A stretch of DNA of 64,000 nt from Terrabacter sp. Root85 (lineage in GTDB: Bacteria > Actinomycetota > Actinomycetes > Actinomycetales > Dermatophilaceae), in contig NZ_LMIW01000010.1 of the NCBI RefSeq assembly GCF_001429185.1, positions 372,001 to 436,000 of the forward strand. The letters are read 5' to 3'. The position numbers were made by a program, and so were the translations under genes. This document shows positions 35,731-44,986 of this stretch, in pieces (within the stretch, counting starts at the first letter, position 1; the number at the start of each line of letters is the position of its first letter). Under the pieces are notes generated by a model. That model was not told where the DNA came from and searched no databases. It saw only the letters and a program-made list of their open reading frames with translations.

Positions 35731-36455
35731 GCGCCCTCGTGGGCGGGACGGTCGGCGAGGCACTCGCGGGCCGCGCGGCCGAGACCAACACCACCCCCGC
35801 GTCGGAGCGCACGTCCGCCCCATCCCGCCTCGCGCGTCGCGCCGCCGTGGTCTTCGGCGTCGGTGGAGCCCTGCTCGCCGTCGGCGGGACGATGCACCCG
35901 CACGAGACGTCGGGTTCGATGCACGAGAGCCTTCTCGCGCTCATCGGGTCCCCGGCCTGGCTGCCCGCACACGCCGTGCTCCTCGCGGGCATGCTGACGA
36001 CACTGGTCGGCCTCGTCCTGCTCCGGCGCCACGACGCCTTCCCGGCCGGGGTCCGTCCGTGGCTCACCGGGACGATCGTCGCCTGGGCCGTCGCGACGCC
36101 GGAGTTCGTGCCGCACCTGCTCGCCGGCGGCGAGCACGACGCACTCGAGGCCGGCGGCGCGACCCCGATGGTCGACACCCATCTGGCGCTCTCGACCTTC
36201 ACGACCCCGCTCGTCGGCGTGTCCGCCGCCCTGCTCGCCGTCGCGGTCGCACGGGCGGCGGCGACGTGGCCCGCCCGGATCCTCGCCGTCCTCGGAGTCG
36301 TCGGGGGTCTCGGTTTCGCTATGGCCGCACCACTGCTGGCGGTCACGGGCAATCCGCAGGTTTCGAACCTCTTCGCCGCGCAGACCCTCATCGACGTCTG
36401 GATCATCGGCACGAGCGTCCGCGTCGTCCTGTCCGAGAGGGCGGCGCGGCGCTGA
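35727..36455 (+). CDS. Uncharacterised membrane protein (DUF4386-like)
   Basis: A 242-residue protein with about six hydrophobic segments after a 40-residue polar N-terminus. HPHETSG after the first segment could be a loop. No firm family is recognised. It is translationally coupled to the SnoaL-like gene and shares the TetR-controlled transcript. A perfect hairpin follows its stop. Confidence 0.65.
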   Translation: MSALVGGTVGEALAGRAAETNTTPASERTSAPSRLARRAAVVFGVGGALLAVGGTMHPHETSGSMHESLLALIGSPAWLPAHAVLLAGMLTTLVGLVLLRRHDAFPAGVRPWLTGTIVAWAVATPEFVPHLLAGGEHDALEAGGATPMVDTHLALSTFTTPLVGVSAALLAVAVARAAATWPARILAVLGVVGGLGFAMAAPLLAVTGNPQVSNLFAAQTLIDVWIIGTSVRVVLSERAARR

Positions 36456-36473
36456 CCCCGACGCGCCGCCCGA

Positions 36474-36507
36474 GGTATGCCGTCGCGCCCGGCCGCGACG
36501 GCATACC
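36474..36507. terminator. Perfect 14-bp hairpin built from an inverted GTATGCCG pair
   Basis: GGTATGCCGTCGCG (36474-36487) and CGCGACGGCATACC (36494-36507) are perfectly complementary around a 6-base loop, just after the membrane-protein stop. Confidence 0.8.
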
Positions 36508-36612
36508 CCTGGGCCGGGGACGTGGGACTCATCCGTCGGGGTGCCCGCGGAAGCCTTCCTGGCGTTTGGCACACTGGGCACTCCAGTACGACACGATGTA
36601 GGAGATCCCCGC

Positions 36613-37074
36613 ATGACCCCTCGTTCCCTCTACCGCCGGATCGCCCTCGCGGAGGTGGTGACGTGGGCGCTGCTCCTGCTCGGGATGGTCCTCAAGTACG
36701 TGACCCACACGACCGAGCTCGGGGTCAGGGTCTTCGGACTCGTGCACGGCGTCGTCTTCATCGCGTTCTGCCTCGTCACGCTCCTGCTCTGGGTCAACCA
36801 GCGCTGGACCGCCCGAGAGGGCCTGCTCGGCCTGCTCAGCGCGGTGCCGCCGTTCCTCACCGTGTGGTGGGAGCGACGCCTCGAGCGTCGCGGACGCCTC
36901 GACGGCGGCTGGCGCCTCGGCCGCGGCGGCGACACCCCGGCCACTCCGGCCGAACGCCTCGTCGCCGCCCTGCTCGCCCGGCCGTTGGTCGCCGTGGGTG
37001 TCGGCGTCGTCGCGGTACTCGCGCTGACCGGCGTCGCCCTGCTCCTGGGCCCGCCCGTCGGCACGCAGGGCTGA
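36613..37074 (+). CDS. DUF3817 membrane protein
   Basis: A 153-residue small membrane protein. The DUF3817 core is visible in three hydrophobic segments (LAEVVTWALLLLGMVLKYV, GLVHGVVFIAFCLVTLLL, GLLSAVPPFLTVWWERRL); a fourth lies at the C-terminus. Function is unknown, although the family is nearly universal in actinobacteria. AGGAG precedes the ATG. Confidence 0.8.
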   Translation: MTPRSLYRRIALAEVVTWALLLLGMVLKYVTHTTELGVRVFGLVHGVVFIAFCLVTLLLWVNQRWTAREGLLGLLSAVPPFLTVWWERRLERRGRLDGGWRLGRGGDTPATPAERLVAALLARPLVAVGVGVVAVLALTGVALLLGPPVGTQG

Positions 37075-37196
37075 CCCGGCGCCCCGCGTCGCCCCTCACG
37101 GCTCGTGGGTACCTCCTCCCGGTCAGGGCATTCCGAGCCGGGCGGCATACGGTGGCTTCCGACAGCTCGACCGGGTCGACGAAGGGATGGAAGCAG

Positions 37197-37853
37197 ATGG
37201 GTGCGGTCGCAGTGCTGACCGGTGAGGTCCGTGCGGAGGGCGTCGGCAAGACGATCGACGAGACGACCCTGCTGCTGCCGACCGACGTCAGTGCCGACCC
37301 CGGCGAGTGCATCGTGCTCCGGGGTCCCAACGGCTCGGGCAAGACGACCCTGCTCCGGATCATCGGCGGGCTGCTCGTGCCCAGCACGGGAACCGCGACC
37401 ATCGGCGGCCGCGAGGCCGACGAGCGCGACCGGACGGTCCGCGCCGCCGTCGCCGCCCTGCTCGGCGCGCCGACGACCTACCGCGACCTGACCCTCGTCG
37501 ACCACCTCGTCCTCATCGACTCGACGTGGGGCGGTGACCCGGCCACGTCCGACGACCGCAGCCTCGCCCTCCTCGACCGCCTCGGCATCGCCCACCTCGA
37601 CGACCGCTTCCCGCACGAGCTGTCGTCGGGTCAGGAGCAGCTCTTCCGGCTCGCGCTGACGTTCTCGCGCCCCGCCAGCGTCGTGCTCCTCGACGAGCCC
37701 GAGCAGCGGCTCGACACCGGCAAGCGGCAGGTCGTCGCCGAGCTGATCCGCGAGCGCACCGAGTCCGGCGGCACGGTGGTCATGGCCTGCCACGACCCCG
37801 ACCTGACGGCCACCCTCGCGACCCGCGTGGTCGACATCGTCCCGGCGCGCTGA
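37197..37853 (+). CDS. ABC transporter ATP-binding protein
   Basis: A 218-residue ABC ATPase. Walker A is GPNGSGKTT at 43-51, the signature motif is the variant ELSSGQEQ, Walker B is VVLLDEPEQ and the switch histidine is in ACHDPD. It powers export or import with the membrane protein encoded 13 bases downstream. The frame is open upstream, but no upstream start has ABC-like sequence. The ATG at 37197 has GGAAG upstream. Confidence 0.87.
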   Translation: MGAVAVLTGEVRAEGVGKTIDETTLLLPTDVSADPGECIVLRGPNGSGKTTLLRIIGGLLVPSTGTATIGGREADERDRTVRAAVAALLGAPTTYRDLTLVDHLVLIDSTWGGDPATSDDRSLALLDRLGIAHLDDRFPHELSSGQEQLFRLALTFSRPASVVLLDEPEQRLDTGKRQVVAELIRERTESGGTVVMACHDPDLTATLATRVVDIVPAR

Positions 37854-37866
37854 CCGCGGACCGACG

Positions 37867-39402
37867 ATGAGCAAGCGCAAGCAGCCGGCCCGCAGAAAGG
37901 CCGCTCCCGCCCCCACGACCCCCGAACCCACAACTCCCGAACCCACGGCCCCCGAGCCGACGGCGGAGCGGGCGGCGACCCGAACACCCGGCGAGACGGC
38001 ATACGACCGCGCGGCACGCGACCTCACGGCACCGGCCGAGGTCGACTACGACGACCACGACCTCCTCGGCCAGGCCGACTGGGTCATCGGTGGCGAGGCG
38101 GCGCGCAAGGCCCGGCAGCAGGGGTTGTATGCCGGCTACGTCCTCTTCCTCGGTGCGCTCGTCTACGGCCTCCCGATCGTCCAGGCCGTGTTCCGCACGT
38201 CCGATGCCTCCTCGCTCGGTGACCAGCTGAGCTCGCCCGAGGCGATCGCGCTGCTCGTCGCGTCCGTCGCTGCGCTGCTCGGAGCGGTGGTCTTCGCCGG
38301 CCGCTTCCGGGGCCCGGTCGTGCCGCCCATGCCCTGGATCGACCTCGTGCTTCCCGTGCCGCTCGACCGCGCCCTCGCCCTGCGTCGGTGGTGGCGCTAC
38401 GCCGCCGTCGGGGGCCTGTTCATCGGGGCGCTCAGCGGGCTGACCGTCGGGGGCGGCCTGGCCTTCGCGCACCTGGCCGGCCCGGTGACGATCATCGTGA
38501 CCACGGCTGTCGGTACCGCTCTCGGTGTCCTCGCCACGCGCCTCTGGCTCTGGTCGCAGGTGCGCTCCTGGCCCGGCCCGGACCGCGGGCTCAGCCTGCT
38601 CTGGCGCGTGCCCGATGCCCTGCGCGAGCTGCACGCCGAGTCGCTGCGGGCCCACTCGGCCAACACCTCGACCATGGCCGGGTCCGCCCTCACGGGCAAC
38701 CTGCGCACCGCGCGCCTCGCGCTGACCCGCCCCGTCCGGCACGGACGCTCCGCGCGTCTCCGCCCGGGTCGACCCTTCGGCGTACTCGTCCGCCGCGACG
38801 TCATCGGCCTGCGGCGCACGCCGGGCGCGTTCCTCTCGGGCCTCGGCCTCACGCTCCTGGGCGGCGCGATCGTCACGTGGGCGTTCACGCAGCCGGCGGC
38901 CCCGAGCATCGCGGCGACGATCGGCCTGCTGCCGCTCTACCTCGGCTTCGGCGCCTGGGCGGAGGGGTTGCGCCTGCAGGCCGACAACGTCGGCACTCCC
39001 TCCCTCCTCGGCACCGGCGAGCTGACCGAGGCCGTGGCCCACGTGACGGTCCCCACCGCCCTGACGCTCCTGGTGCTCGGCGGCTGGGTCGCCGTCGCCG
39101 GTGCCCTCGGGTCGCTGCCGGGCAGTGCACCGCTGTCGCTGTGGCTGATCCTCGTGCTCGTCGTCGCCGGCAACGTGCTGGCGGCCTTCCGCGGCTCCCC
39201 CACCTTCATGCTGCGTCCCCAGATGGTCATCGCGTGGTATGCCGTGCCGGCCCTCGCCGTCGTCGTGCTCGGCTCGCTCGTCGCGGTGCTGACCAAGGCC
39301 GCCAGCTACACGTGGCTCTCGGTCGTGAGCTGGCTCGTCTACGCCGTGCTTGCCTGGGCGGTCTCGAAGGTGCGCCGGCTGACCTACCTGCACCGCGCCT
39401 GA
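37867..39402 (+). CDS. Multi-spanning membrane protein, probable ABC permease partner
   Basis: A 511-residue protein with a Thr/Pro/Glu-rich cytoplasmic N-terminus ((T/A)PEPT repeats, residues 15-32) and about ten hydrophobic segments. DUF6297 is a possible family assignment. It directly follows an ABC ATPase, so it is probably the membrane subunit of the same transporter. The substrate is unknown. Confidence 0.7.
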   Translation: MSKRKQPARRKAAPAPTTPEPTTPEPTAPEPTAERAATRTPGETAYDRAARDLTAPAEVDYDDHDLLGQADWVIGGEAARKARQQGLYAGYVLFLGALVYGLPIVQAVFRTSDASSLGDQLSSPEAIALLVASVAALLGAVVFAGRFRGPVVPPMPWIDLVLPVPLDRALALRRWWRYAAVGGLFIGALSGLTVGGGLAFAHLAGPVTIIVTTAVGTALGVLATRLWLWSQVRSWPGPDRGLSLLWRVPDALRELHAESLRAHSANTSTMAGSALTGNLRTARLALTRPVRHGRSARLRPGRPFGVLVRRDVIGLRRTPGAFLSGLGLTLLGGAIVTWAFTQPAAPSIAATIGLLPLYLGFGAWAEGLRLQADNVGTPSLLGTGELTEAVAHVTVPTALTLLVLGGWVAVAGALGSLPGSAPLSLWLILVLVVAGNVLAAFRGSPTFMLRPQMVIAWYAVPALAVVVLGSLVAVLTKAASYTWLSVVSWLVYAVLAWAVSKVRRLTYLHRA

Positions 39403-39450
39403 GCGACAACCCGTTCGCGGTCGGCGGTGACCACTCGTTAGGTTCGGGCC

Positions 39451-40677
39451 ATGAGCGAGCTGCGCACGCGTGACGTCGTCGACGCCGACCTCCCCGCCGT
39501 CCTGGCCATCCGCAACCGGTCGTTCGGTCCGCTCGGCACCGGCGGCGACGTGTGGTGGCAGCGCGTCTCGGCCGAGACCCTCGGTGGCCGGATGATCGCG
39601 GTCGTCGACGAGTCCGACCAGGTCATCGGCGCCGGCCGCATCCGACCCTACGAGCAGGCGTGGGGCGGGCAGCACCTGCGCATGGGCGGCGTCGCCGGCG
39701 TCTACGTCGAGCCGAGCGCCCGCGGCCGGGGCGTCGCGACGGCCCTGACCCGCGCCCTCACCACGAGGATGGGCGAGCTCGGCGACGTCGTGTCGTGCCT
39801 CTTCCCGACCACGGCGACCCTGTACCGCGGCTCCGGCTACGAGATCGGGGGCGTGCAGACCCGGATGACGTATGCCGCCCACCACCTCCGCGACCTCGGC
39901 GCCACGCGCGCCGGGCGGGCTGGATCGACCGGCCTGCGCCCCGCGGTGCCGAGTGACGCGCAGCAGATGCACGACCTCGCCCGCGCCTCGAGCGCCCGGC
40001 ACGGGGTCAGCGGACCGATGGTGCGCTCGGTGGCGGCACTCACCGGGATGCTCGAGCGCGACGAGCTCATCGCCTACGTCGTCGACGGCGGCTTCGTCGT
40101 CTACGACCTGTCCGAGCAGGCCGTCACGGTCGAGGATCTCGTCGCGACGACCCCCGAGGCAGCGGCGACGCTGTGGGGCGTCGTCGGATCGGGCTCGTCC
40201 GCCGCGCCGACGGTGCACACCTTCCTCGACCCGCGCGACCCGGTGACGCTCGCGCTGGGCGGGCTGCCGACGGTGGAGGTCCAGCAGATCCCGTGGATGG
40301 CCCGGGTCGTCGACCTGGGGGCGGCCTTCGCCGGGCGAGGCTTCGGTCGGCATCTCTCGGTCGAGGCCGACCTGGTCGTCGACGACGCCGAGGCGCCGGC
40401 CAACACCGGTCGGTGGAGCCTGTCGGTCCGCGACGGGCGTGGCACCGCGACACGCACCGACGACGCCCCGGTTCGAGGTGATGCCAGCACCGACGCGGCT
40501 GACGCGATCACCTCGAACGCGCTGCGGGTCGAGGCGCGCGGGCTGGCGGCACTGTGGTGCGGCTGGTCCGTGTCGCGCCTGCGCCAGGCCGAGCTCGCGA
40601 CCGGGGGCAGCCCCGACGGCGATGCCGCCCTCGACGCCGTCTTCGCCTGCCAGCCCTTCATCACCGAGTACTTCTGA
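39451..40677 (+). CDS. Eis-like GNAT N-acetyltransferase with SCP2 domain
   Basis: A 408-residue acetyltransferase of the Eis type: N-terminal GNAT with acetyl-CoA loop PSARGRGVATAL near residues 90-101, a second GNAT-like fold, and a sterol-carrier-like C-terminus ending in FITEYF, whose terminal carboxylate is typically catalytic. Mycobacterial Eis acetylates aminoglycosides and proteins; the substrate here is unknown. Residues near 330-355 (TDDAPVRGDASTDAADAI) are encoded by an inserted inverted repeat. Confidence 0.85.
   Translation: MSELRTRDVVDADLPAVLAIRNRSFGPLGTGGDVWWQRVSAETLGGRMIAVVDESDQVIGAGRIRPYEQAWGGQHLRMGGVAGVYVEPSARGRGVATALTRALTTRMGELGDVVSCLFPTTATLYRGSGYEIGGVQTRMTYAAHHLRDLGATRAGRAGSTGLRPAVPSDAQQMHDLARASSARHGVSGPMVRSVAALTGMLERDELIAYVVDGGFVVYDLSEQAVTVEDLVATTPEAAATLWGVVGSGSSAAPTVHTFLDPRDPVTLALGGLPTVEVQQIPWMARVVDLGAAFAGRGFGRHLSVEADLVVDDAEAPANTGRWSLSVRDGRGTATRTDDAPVRGDASTDAADAITSNALRVEARGLAALWCGWSVSRLRQAELATGGSPDGDAALDAVFACQPFITEYF
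40471..40518. repeat. TTGAGGT-type inverted repeat, copy 4, inside the Eis-like gene
   Basis: GTTCGAGGTGAT (40471-40482) pairs perfectly with ATCACCTCGAAC (40507-40518). It resembles copy 3 at 5482-5520 but lies inside a coding frame, adding an in-frame loop. Confidence 0.7.
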
Positions 40678-40894
40678 CAGCAGACCCCGTCGAGTGGCCC
40701 CGTCGTCACACCCGGGACTGGGACCGGTGCGACCGCTGGGGCCACCCGGCCACTCGAGTGAGCGCCTCGCACCAGTCGAGTGAGCGCGGCGTCCCAGGAG
40801 CGTGTGGCAGGTGGGACGACGGGGCCACTCGAGTGGGACCGGGCGCTCACTCGAGTGGGACTAGGCGCTCAGTCGAGTGGTGACCGGCGAGCGG
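40678..40894. repeat. Intergenic cluster of CACTCGAGTGAGCGC repeats
   Basis: This gap between convergent genes holds at least six variants of the motif, in both orientations: GTCGAGTGGCCCC (40690), CCACTCGAGTGAGCGCC (about 40757), CAGTCGAGTGAGCGC (about 40774), CCACTCGAGTGGGAC (about 40828), GCGCTCACTCGAGTGGGAC (about 40844) and GCGCTCAGTCGAGTGG (about 40865). No coding frame is credible. Confidence 0.7.
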
Positions 40895-42139
40895 TCAGTC
40901 GGTGGTCGAGGCGGTGGTCGAGGCGGTGGTCGAGGCGGTGCTCGCGGCTCGGTCGGGCTCGCGGACGGCGGGGATGGCCACGAGGGCGACGACCGCCATG
41001 GCGCCGACGACGAGCAGCGAGTGCAGCACGCCGACGTGGTCGCCGAGGAAGCCGAGCAGCGGTGGCCCGGCGAGGAACGCGGTGTAGCCGATCGTCGAGA
41101 CGACGCTCATCCGGGCGGCGGCACGCCTCGGGTCGTCGGCCGCGGCGCTCATGCCGACGGGGAAGCCGAGGCTCGCCCCGACACCCCAGATCGCGGCGCC
41201 GACGAAGGCGAGCACCGGACCGCCGTAGACGACGAGGAGGCAGCCGACGACGGCCGACACGAAGAGGACGCGGAGCACCGGCACGCGGCCGCGCTCGTCG
41301 AGCACGCGGGTGCCGAGCAGCCGGCCGGCCGTCATTGCCGTGAGGAAGACCGCGAAGCCCACGACGCCCACCCAGCGCTCGAGGCCGTAGCCGTCCGAGA
41401 GCGCCACCGCGACCCAGTCGTTGGCCGTGCCCTCGGTGAACGCGGCGGCGAGGACGACGACGCCGATGAGCAGGGTGCGCGGCTCGCGCCAGGCCGCACC
41501 GATCCCCGCCTCCGAGCGCACCTCGGCGCCCGTCTCGTCCGTCTCGACCGAGCGGGGCAGGAAGGCGCGCAGGAACCACGGGGTCACGGCGAGCAGCAGC
41601 ACGACGAGGCCGGCGAGGTGCACGGCGACCGGGACGTGGAGGAACGACAGGCCCGCCCCGATGAGGGCGCTCACGACCGTGCCACCGCTGAAGGCCGCGT
41701 GGAAGTGCGGCATGATCGCGCGGCCGAGGAAGCGCTCGACCTCGGCGCCCTCGAGGTTCATCCCCACGTCGAAGACCCCGGTGCCGATGCCGACGAGCAC
41801 GAGGCCCGCCATGACGACGGCACGGTTGTGGGCGACGTCGACACCGAGGCCGACGCCGAGCAGACCGACGCTCTGGACGACGGCGGCGCCCATCAGGGTG
41901 CGGGCCGCACCGAGGCGGTGCACGATCCAGCCGGACAGCGGGAGACCGATGACCGAGCCGAGCGAGGCGGCGAGCAGGGTCAGGCCGAGCTGTCCGGCCG
42001 AGAGCCCGAGCTCGTGCTTGATGTCCGGCACTCGTGAGGCGAAGGCCGCGAAGGCCGCCCCGTTGATCGCGAAGGCCGTGAAGACGGCGGTGCGGGCCGT
42101 GCGGACGACGGCGGCCGGCGGGGCACTGACGGCGGACAT
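40895..42139 (-). CDS. MFS transporter (Fsr/YbjJ-like)
   Basis: A 414-residue MFS protein with about twelve membrane segments, resembling the YbjJ/FucP-like inner-membrane group (AINGAAFAAFASRVPDIKHELGLS). The C-terminus ends in TASTTASTT from a 12-bp tandem repeat. It is divergent from a LacI-type regulator with tandem operators between them, so carbohydrate or related transport is plausible but not shown. Confidence 0.82.
   Translation of the reverse strand: MSAVSAPPAAVVRTARTAVFTAFAINGAAFAAFASRVPDIKHELGLSAGQLGLTLLAASLGSVIGLPLSGWIVHRLGAARTLMGAAVVQSVGLLGVGLGVDVAHNRAVVMAGLVLVGIGTGVFDVGMNLEGAEVERFLGRAIMPHFHAAFSGGTVVSALIGAGLSFLHVPVAVHLAGLVVLLLAVTPWFLRAFLPRSVETDETGAEVRSEAGIGAAWREPRTLLIGVVVLAAAFTEGTANDWVAVALSDGYGLERWVGVVGFAVFLTAMTAGRLLGTRVLDERGRVPVLRVLFVSAVVGCLLVVYGGPVLAFVGAAIWGVGASLGFPVGMSAAADDPRRAAARMSVVSTIGYTAFLAGPPLLGFLGDHVGVLHSLLVVGAMAVVALVAIPAVREPDRAASTASTTASTTASTTD
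40901..40948. repeat. 12-bp in-frame tandem repeat at the MFS C-terminus
   Basis: Three perfect and one degenerate copies of GGTGGTCGAGGC encode the AS(T)TAST tail. The unit length preserves the frame. Confidence 0.8.
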
Positions 42140-42289
42140 GGAGCAAGCCTCTCAAGGGACGACCGACGCGGGGGGCGTGAAGCGAGGGGATGAAGCGGGC
42201 CGGCCGTCCGTGCGGCCGACCACCTCGACGGCGGTCTGGCGATGGTTCGGGACGAGGGTGGCCCCGGTGAGACCGAGCCCTCGAGCGCT

Positions 42290-42318
42290 TCGAATCGATT
42301 CGACTCGAAACGTTTCGA
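42290..42318. promoter_or_regulatory. Two tandem LacI-type operators
   Basis: TCGAATCGATTCGA (42290-42303) and TCGAAACGTTTCGA (42305-42318) are perfect 14-bp palindromes of the form TCGAA-N4-TTCGA, 15 bp apart centre to centre, with the central CG typical of LacI-family sites. They lie immediately before the LacI gene and in the region shared with the divergent MFS gene. Confidence 0.8.
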
Positions 42319-42322
42319 TAGC

Positions 42323-43405
42323 ATGCCTCCCATGGTCACCCGAGGTCAAGCCCGTCCGACGCTGCGCGACGTCGCCGAGCGCGCGGGCGTCTCGGTGTCG
42401 ACGGCCTCCCTCGTCTTCAGCGGCAAGGGTCCGGTCGCGGAGGCCACGGGCGACCGGGTCCGTGCCGCCGCGACCGAGCTCGGCTTCACCGGGCCCAACC
42501 CGCTCGCGTCGTCACTGCGCCAGGGCCGCTCGGGCGCCATCGGCGTCCTCGTCGAGGGGCGCCTGCGAATGGCCTTCCGCGACCCCTTCGCCATCGCCGT
42601 CCTCGACGGCCTCGCCGAGGTGCTCGAGACCGTTCCCACGGGCATGCTGCTCATCGGGCAACCCGCCGGCTCAGGCGAATCCGTCGTCCCGCAGCTCGCA
42701 CCGCTCGCCCTCGACGCGGTCGTCTTCTCGCTCTGCGGACCCGGCGAGAACCCTGCCGTCGAGCACCTCGCGGCCCGCGGCATCCCGATGTTCAGCACCG
42801 GCGTGCCGGGCGACCGGCGCATCACCCAGGTCCGCGTCGACGAGCGCGCCGCAGGCATCGCCGTCGCCGAGCACGTGCGCTCGCTCGGGCACCGCCGGGT
42901 CGCCCACGTCGCCATGCCGCTGCGGCCGACGAGCACGGCCGGTCCGGTCCCCGACGCAGAGGTGCGGCCGGGCGAGGCCAACGTGCCGAGCGTGGGCCGC
43001 CTGCTCGGCTTCCGCGACGTCTTCGGCGCGGACGCCGCCGCGGTCCAGACCGGGGACGGGTCGTCGTTCGAGGGCGGCCGGATCGCGGGCCGGTCGCTGC
43101 TCGACGTGCCCGAGCACGAGCGCCCGACCGCCATCGTCACCCAGTCAGACGTCATCGCGGCCGGGGTCATCGTGGCCGCCGAGGAGCTCGGACTGCGGGT
43201 GCCCGACGACCTCAGCGTCACCGGGTTCGACGGCGTCGACCTCCCGTGGCTGCCGCACCGGATCACGACCATGGACCAGCAGGGCCGCGAGAAGGGCCGG
43301 ATCCTCGGGACGCTCGTGCGCAAACGCCTCGACGGCACCCGGCCCCGGAGCGTGACCCAGCCGGTGCAGCTGCGGGTCGGCACGACCACCGCTCCCCCGG
43401 CCTGA
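42323..43405 (+). CDS. LacI-family transcriptional regulator
   Basis: A 360-residue repressor: N-terminal HTH and hinge (TLRDVAERAGVSVSTASLVFSGKG, about residues 13-36), then a periplasmic-binding-like ligand domain ending in LSVTGFDGVDLPWLPHRITTM. It probably binds the two adjacent palindromes to control itself and the divergent MFS transporter. ATGs at 42323 and 42332 are both possible; neither has a clear ribosome-binding site. Confidence 0.92.
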   Translation: MPPMVTRGQARPTLRDVAERAGVSVSTASLVFSGKGPVAEATGDRVRAAATELGFTGPNPLASSLRQGRSGAIGVLVEGRLRMAFRDPFAIAVLDGLAEVLETVPTGMLLIGQPAGSGESVVPQLAPLALDAVVFSLCGPGENPAVEHLAARGIPMFSTGVPGDRRITQVRVDERAAGIAVAEHVRSLGHRRVAHVAMPLRPTSTAGPVPDAEVRPGEANVPSVGRLLGFRDVFGADAAAVQTGDGSSFEGGRIAGRSLLDVPEHERPTAIVTQSDVIAAGVIVAAEELGLRVPDDLSVTGFDGVDLPWLPHRITTMDQQGREKGRILGTLVRKRLDGTRPRSVTQPVQLRVGTTTAPPA

Positions 43406-43436
43406 CCGGAGGCCCGCCACCGCGCGGAGGGGAAAA

Positions 43437-43527
43437 GGGACACCCCGCGTACCTGGAAGAGCTCTCCTACCCTTGCTGCATTCCTGCCCTGGGGGAGTTC
43501 GGAGAGGTACCACCACGCGGGGTGCCG
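43437..43527 (-). ncRNA. ffs: Signal recognition particle RNA (small bacterial type)
   Basis: On the minus strand the apical region reads CCCAGGGCAGGAATGCAGCA and then AGGGTAG, matching the conserved SRP-RNA tetraloop and the asymmetric internal loop that binds Ffh. The ends form a 10-bp perfect helix (CACCCCGCGT at 43441-43450 with ACGCGGGGTG at 43515-43524). Length is about 90 bases. It scaffolds co-translational membrane targeting. Exact ends are estimated. Confidence 0.88.
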
Positions 43528-43552
43528 ACGGCCAGTGTATGCCGCCCCGACG

Positions 43553-44875
43553 TCAGCCGGAAATCGCCCCTCCAGCCGTGGCCGGGCACGCGGTCGGCGC
43601 CTGCTCGACCTCTCGGACTCCGTTGACGTGCGGGGGCAGCCGACGCTCGACGACGAGCGAGATGACGGCGAGCAGGGCGCACCCGCCGACGAGGAAACCG
43701 ATGTAGACCGGACCCAGGCCTCGCCCGATGAGGAAGCTCGCGACGACCGGCCCGACGACGAAGGCGATCGAGAACATGAGCGAGCTGAGCGCGTTGTAGC
43801 GGCCCCGGAGGTGGTCGGGCGCGAGGTCGTTGACCATCGCGGCGCTCGTCGGCTGGAGCATCGTCTCGCCGAGGCCGAACACCCCGGCGCAGGCGCAGAG
43901 CAGCACGGTGGCCGCGACCGTGCCCGGCACGAGCGCCGTCGCGCCGAGCAGCGACCAGGCCACCATCCACGTGAATGCCATGACGACGGCGACCCGGGTG
44001 CGACGTCGCCCCTCGATGCGCTGGAGCACGACGAGCTGGAGCAGCACGATGACCACGGTGTTGGCCGCGAACGCGTAGCCGAGCCCCTCGGTCGAGACCT
44101 GCCCCAGGGCACGCGCGAAGGCGGGCATGCCGGCGTTGAGCTGCGGGTAGCTGACGAGCGCGGCGACGCCGACGAGGAGCAGCAGGGCTCGCAGCCGGGG
44201 GTCACGCAGCAGCGCGACGTAGGACACGCTGCCGGTCGCCTCGTCGGCCGGCCGCGCGACCCGGTCGCGGGCACGGCGCAGCGGGCCGAGGAGGATGACG
44301 AGCGCCGGCACGTAGCTGAGGGCGTCGAGCAGGTAGACCGTGACGAACGTGCCCGGCCGCGACACGTCGACGAAGCGCCCACCGACGATGCCGCCGATGC
44401 CGATGCCGAGGTTGAGCAAGGTGAAGTTGATGCCGAAGTAGCGCTGCCGCTGCTCGGTCGGGATGAGGTTGCCGATGAGCGCGCTCGACGCCGGCCAGAC
44501 GATGCCGAAGCCGTAGCCCATGAGGACGAGCGCGAGGGCCGCCTGCCCCGTCGTCGTGGCGAGCGCCAGCACGATGTCGGCGAGGAGCAGCGCCACGAGG
44601 CTGCTCGCGTAGACCCGCCGCGGCCCGATGCGGTCGATGAGCGCCCCGGCCGGCGCCACGAGCACGATGCCGACGCCCGCCTGGAGCGCGAGGAGCAGAC
44701 CCACGGTCTCGAGCGGGATGCCACGCACCTCGTGGAGGTAGACGACCATGAACGGCAGGACGAGGCCCGTGCCGATCGACTGGAAGACGACGGTCGAGAT
44801 GAGCAGCTTGCCCTCGCGCGGCAGGTCGTGCCAGAACGAGGTCAACGGCGGGCGGGCGGCACTGGTCGAGCTCAC
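43553..44875 (-). CDS. MFS transporter (DHA1-like)
   Basis: A 440-residue MFS protein with about twelve membrane segments: FQSIGTGLVLPFMVVYLHEVRG in helix 1, DRIGPRRVYASSLV as the motif A loop, and a central charged loop. Likely a drug or small-molecule exporter. The frame continues upstream without family-like sequence; the GTG at 44875 (VSSTSAARPPLT) is chosen. ffs lies directly downstream on the same strand. Confidence 0.82.
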   Translation of the reverse strand: MSSTSAARPPLTSFWHDLPREGKLLISTVVFQSIGTGLVLPFMVVYLHEVRGIPLETVGLLLALQAGVGIVLVAPAGALIDRIGPRRVYASSLVALLLADIVLALATTTGQAALALVLMGYGFGIVWPASSALIGNLIPTEQRQRYFGINFTLLNLGIGIGGIVGGRFVDVSRPGTFVTVYLLDALSYVPALVILLGPLRRARDRVARPADEATGSVSYVALLRDPRLRALLLLVGVAALVSYPQLNAGMPAFARALGQVSTEGLGYAFAANTVVIVLLQLVVLQRIEGRRRTRVAVVMAFTWMVAWSLLGATALVPGTVAATVLLCACAGVFGLGETMLQPTSAAMVNDLAPDHLRGRYNALSSLMFSIAFVVGPVVASFLIGRGLGPVYIGFLVGGCALLAVISLVVERRLPPHVNGVREVEQAPTACPATAGGAISG

Positions 44876-44986
44876 CGGTGCAGTCTGCCGTGCCCCACCG
44901 ACAGCCGCCGAACCGATGTCGGGGACCTTCGCCTCTGGTGCGCACCCGAGCCCGCGACGAGCGTGGAAGCACCGAAGGAGGTCGCC

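Noticed and set aside
37780-40353. 857-residue minus-strand frame
   Set aside because: Antisense to the ABC membrane protein and acetyltransferase genes; no domain.
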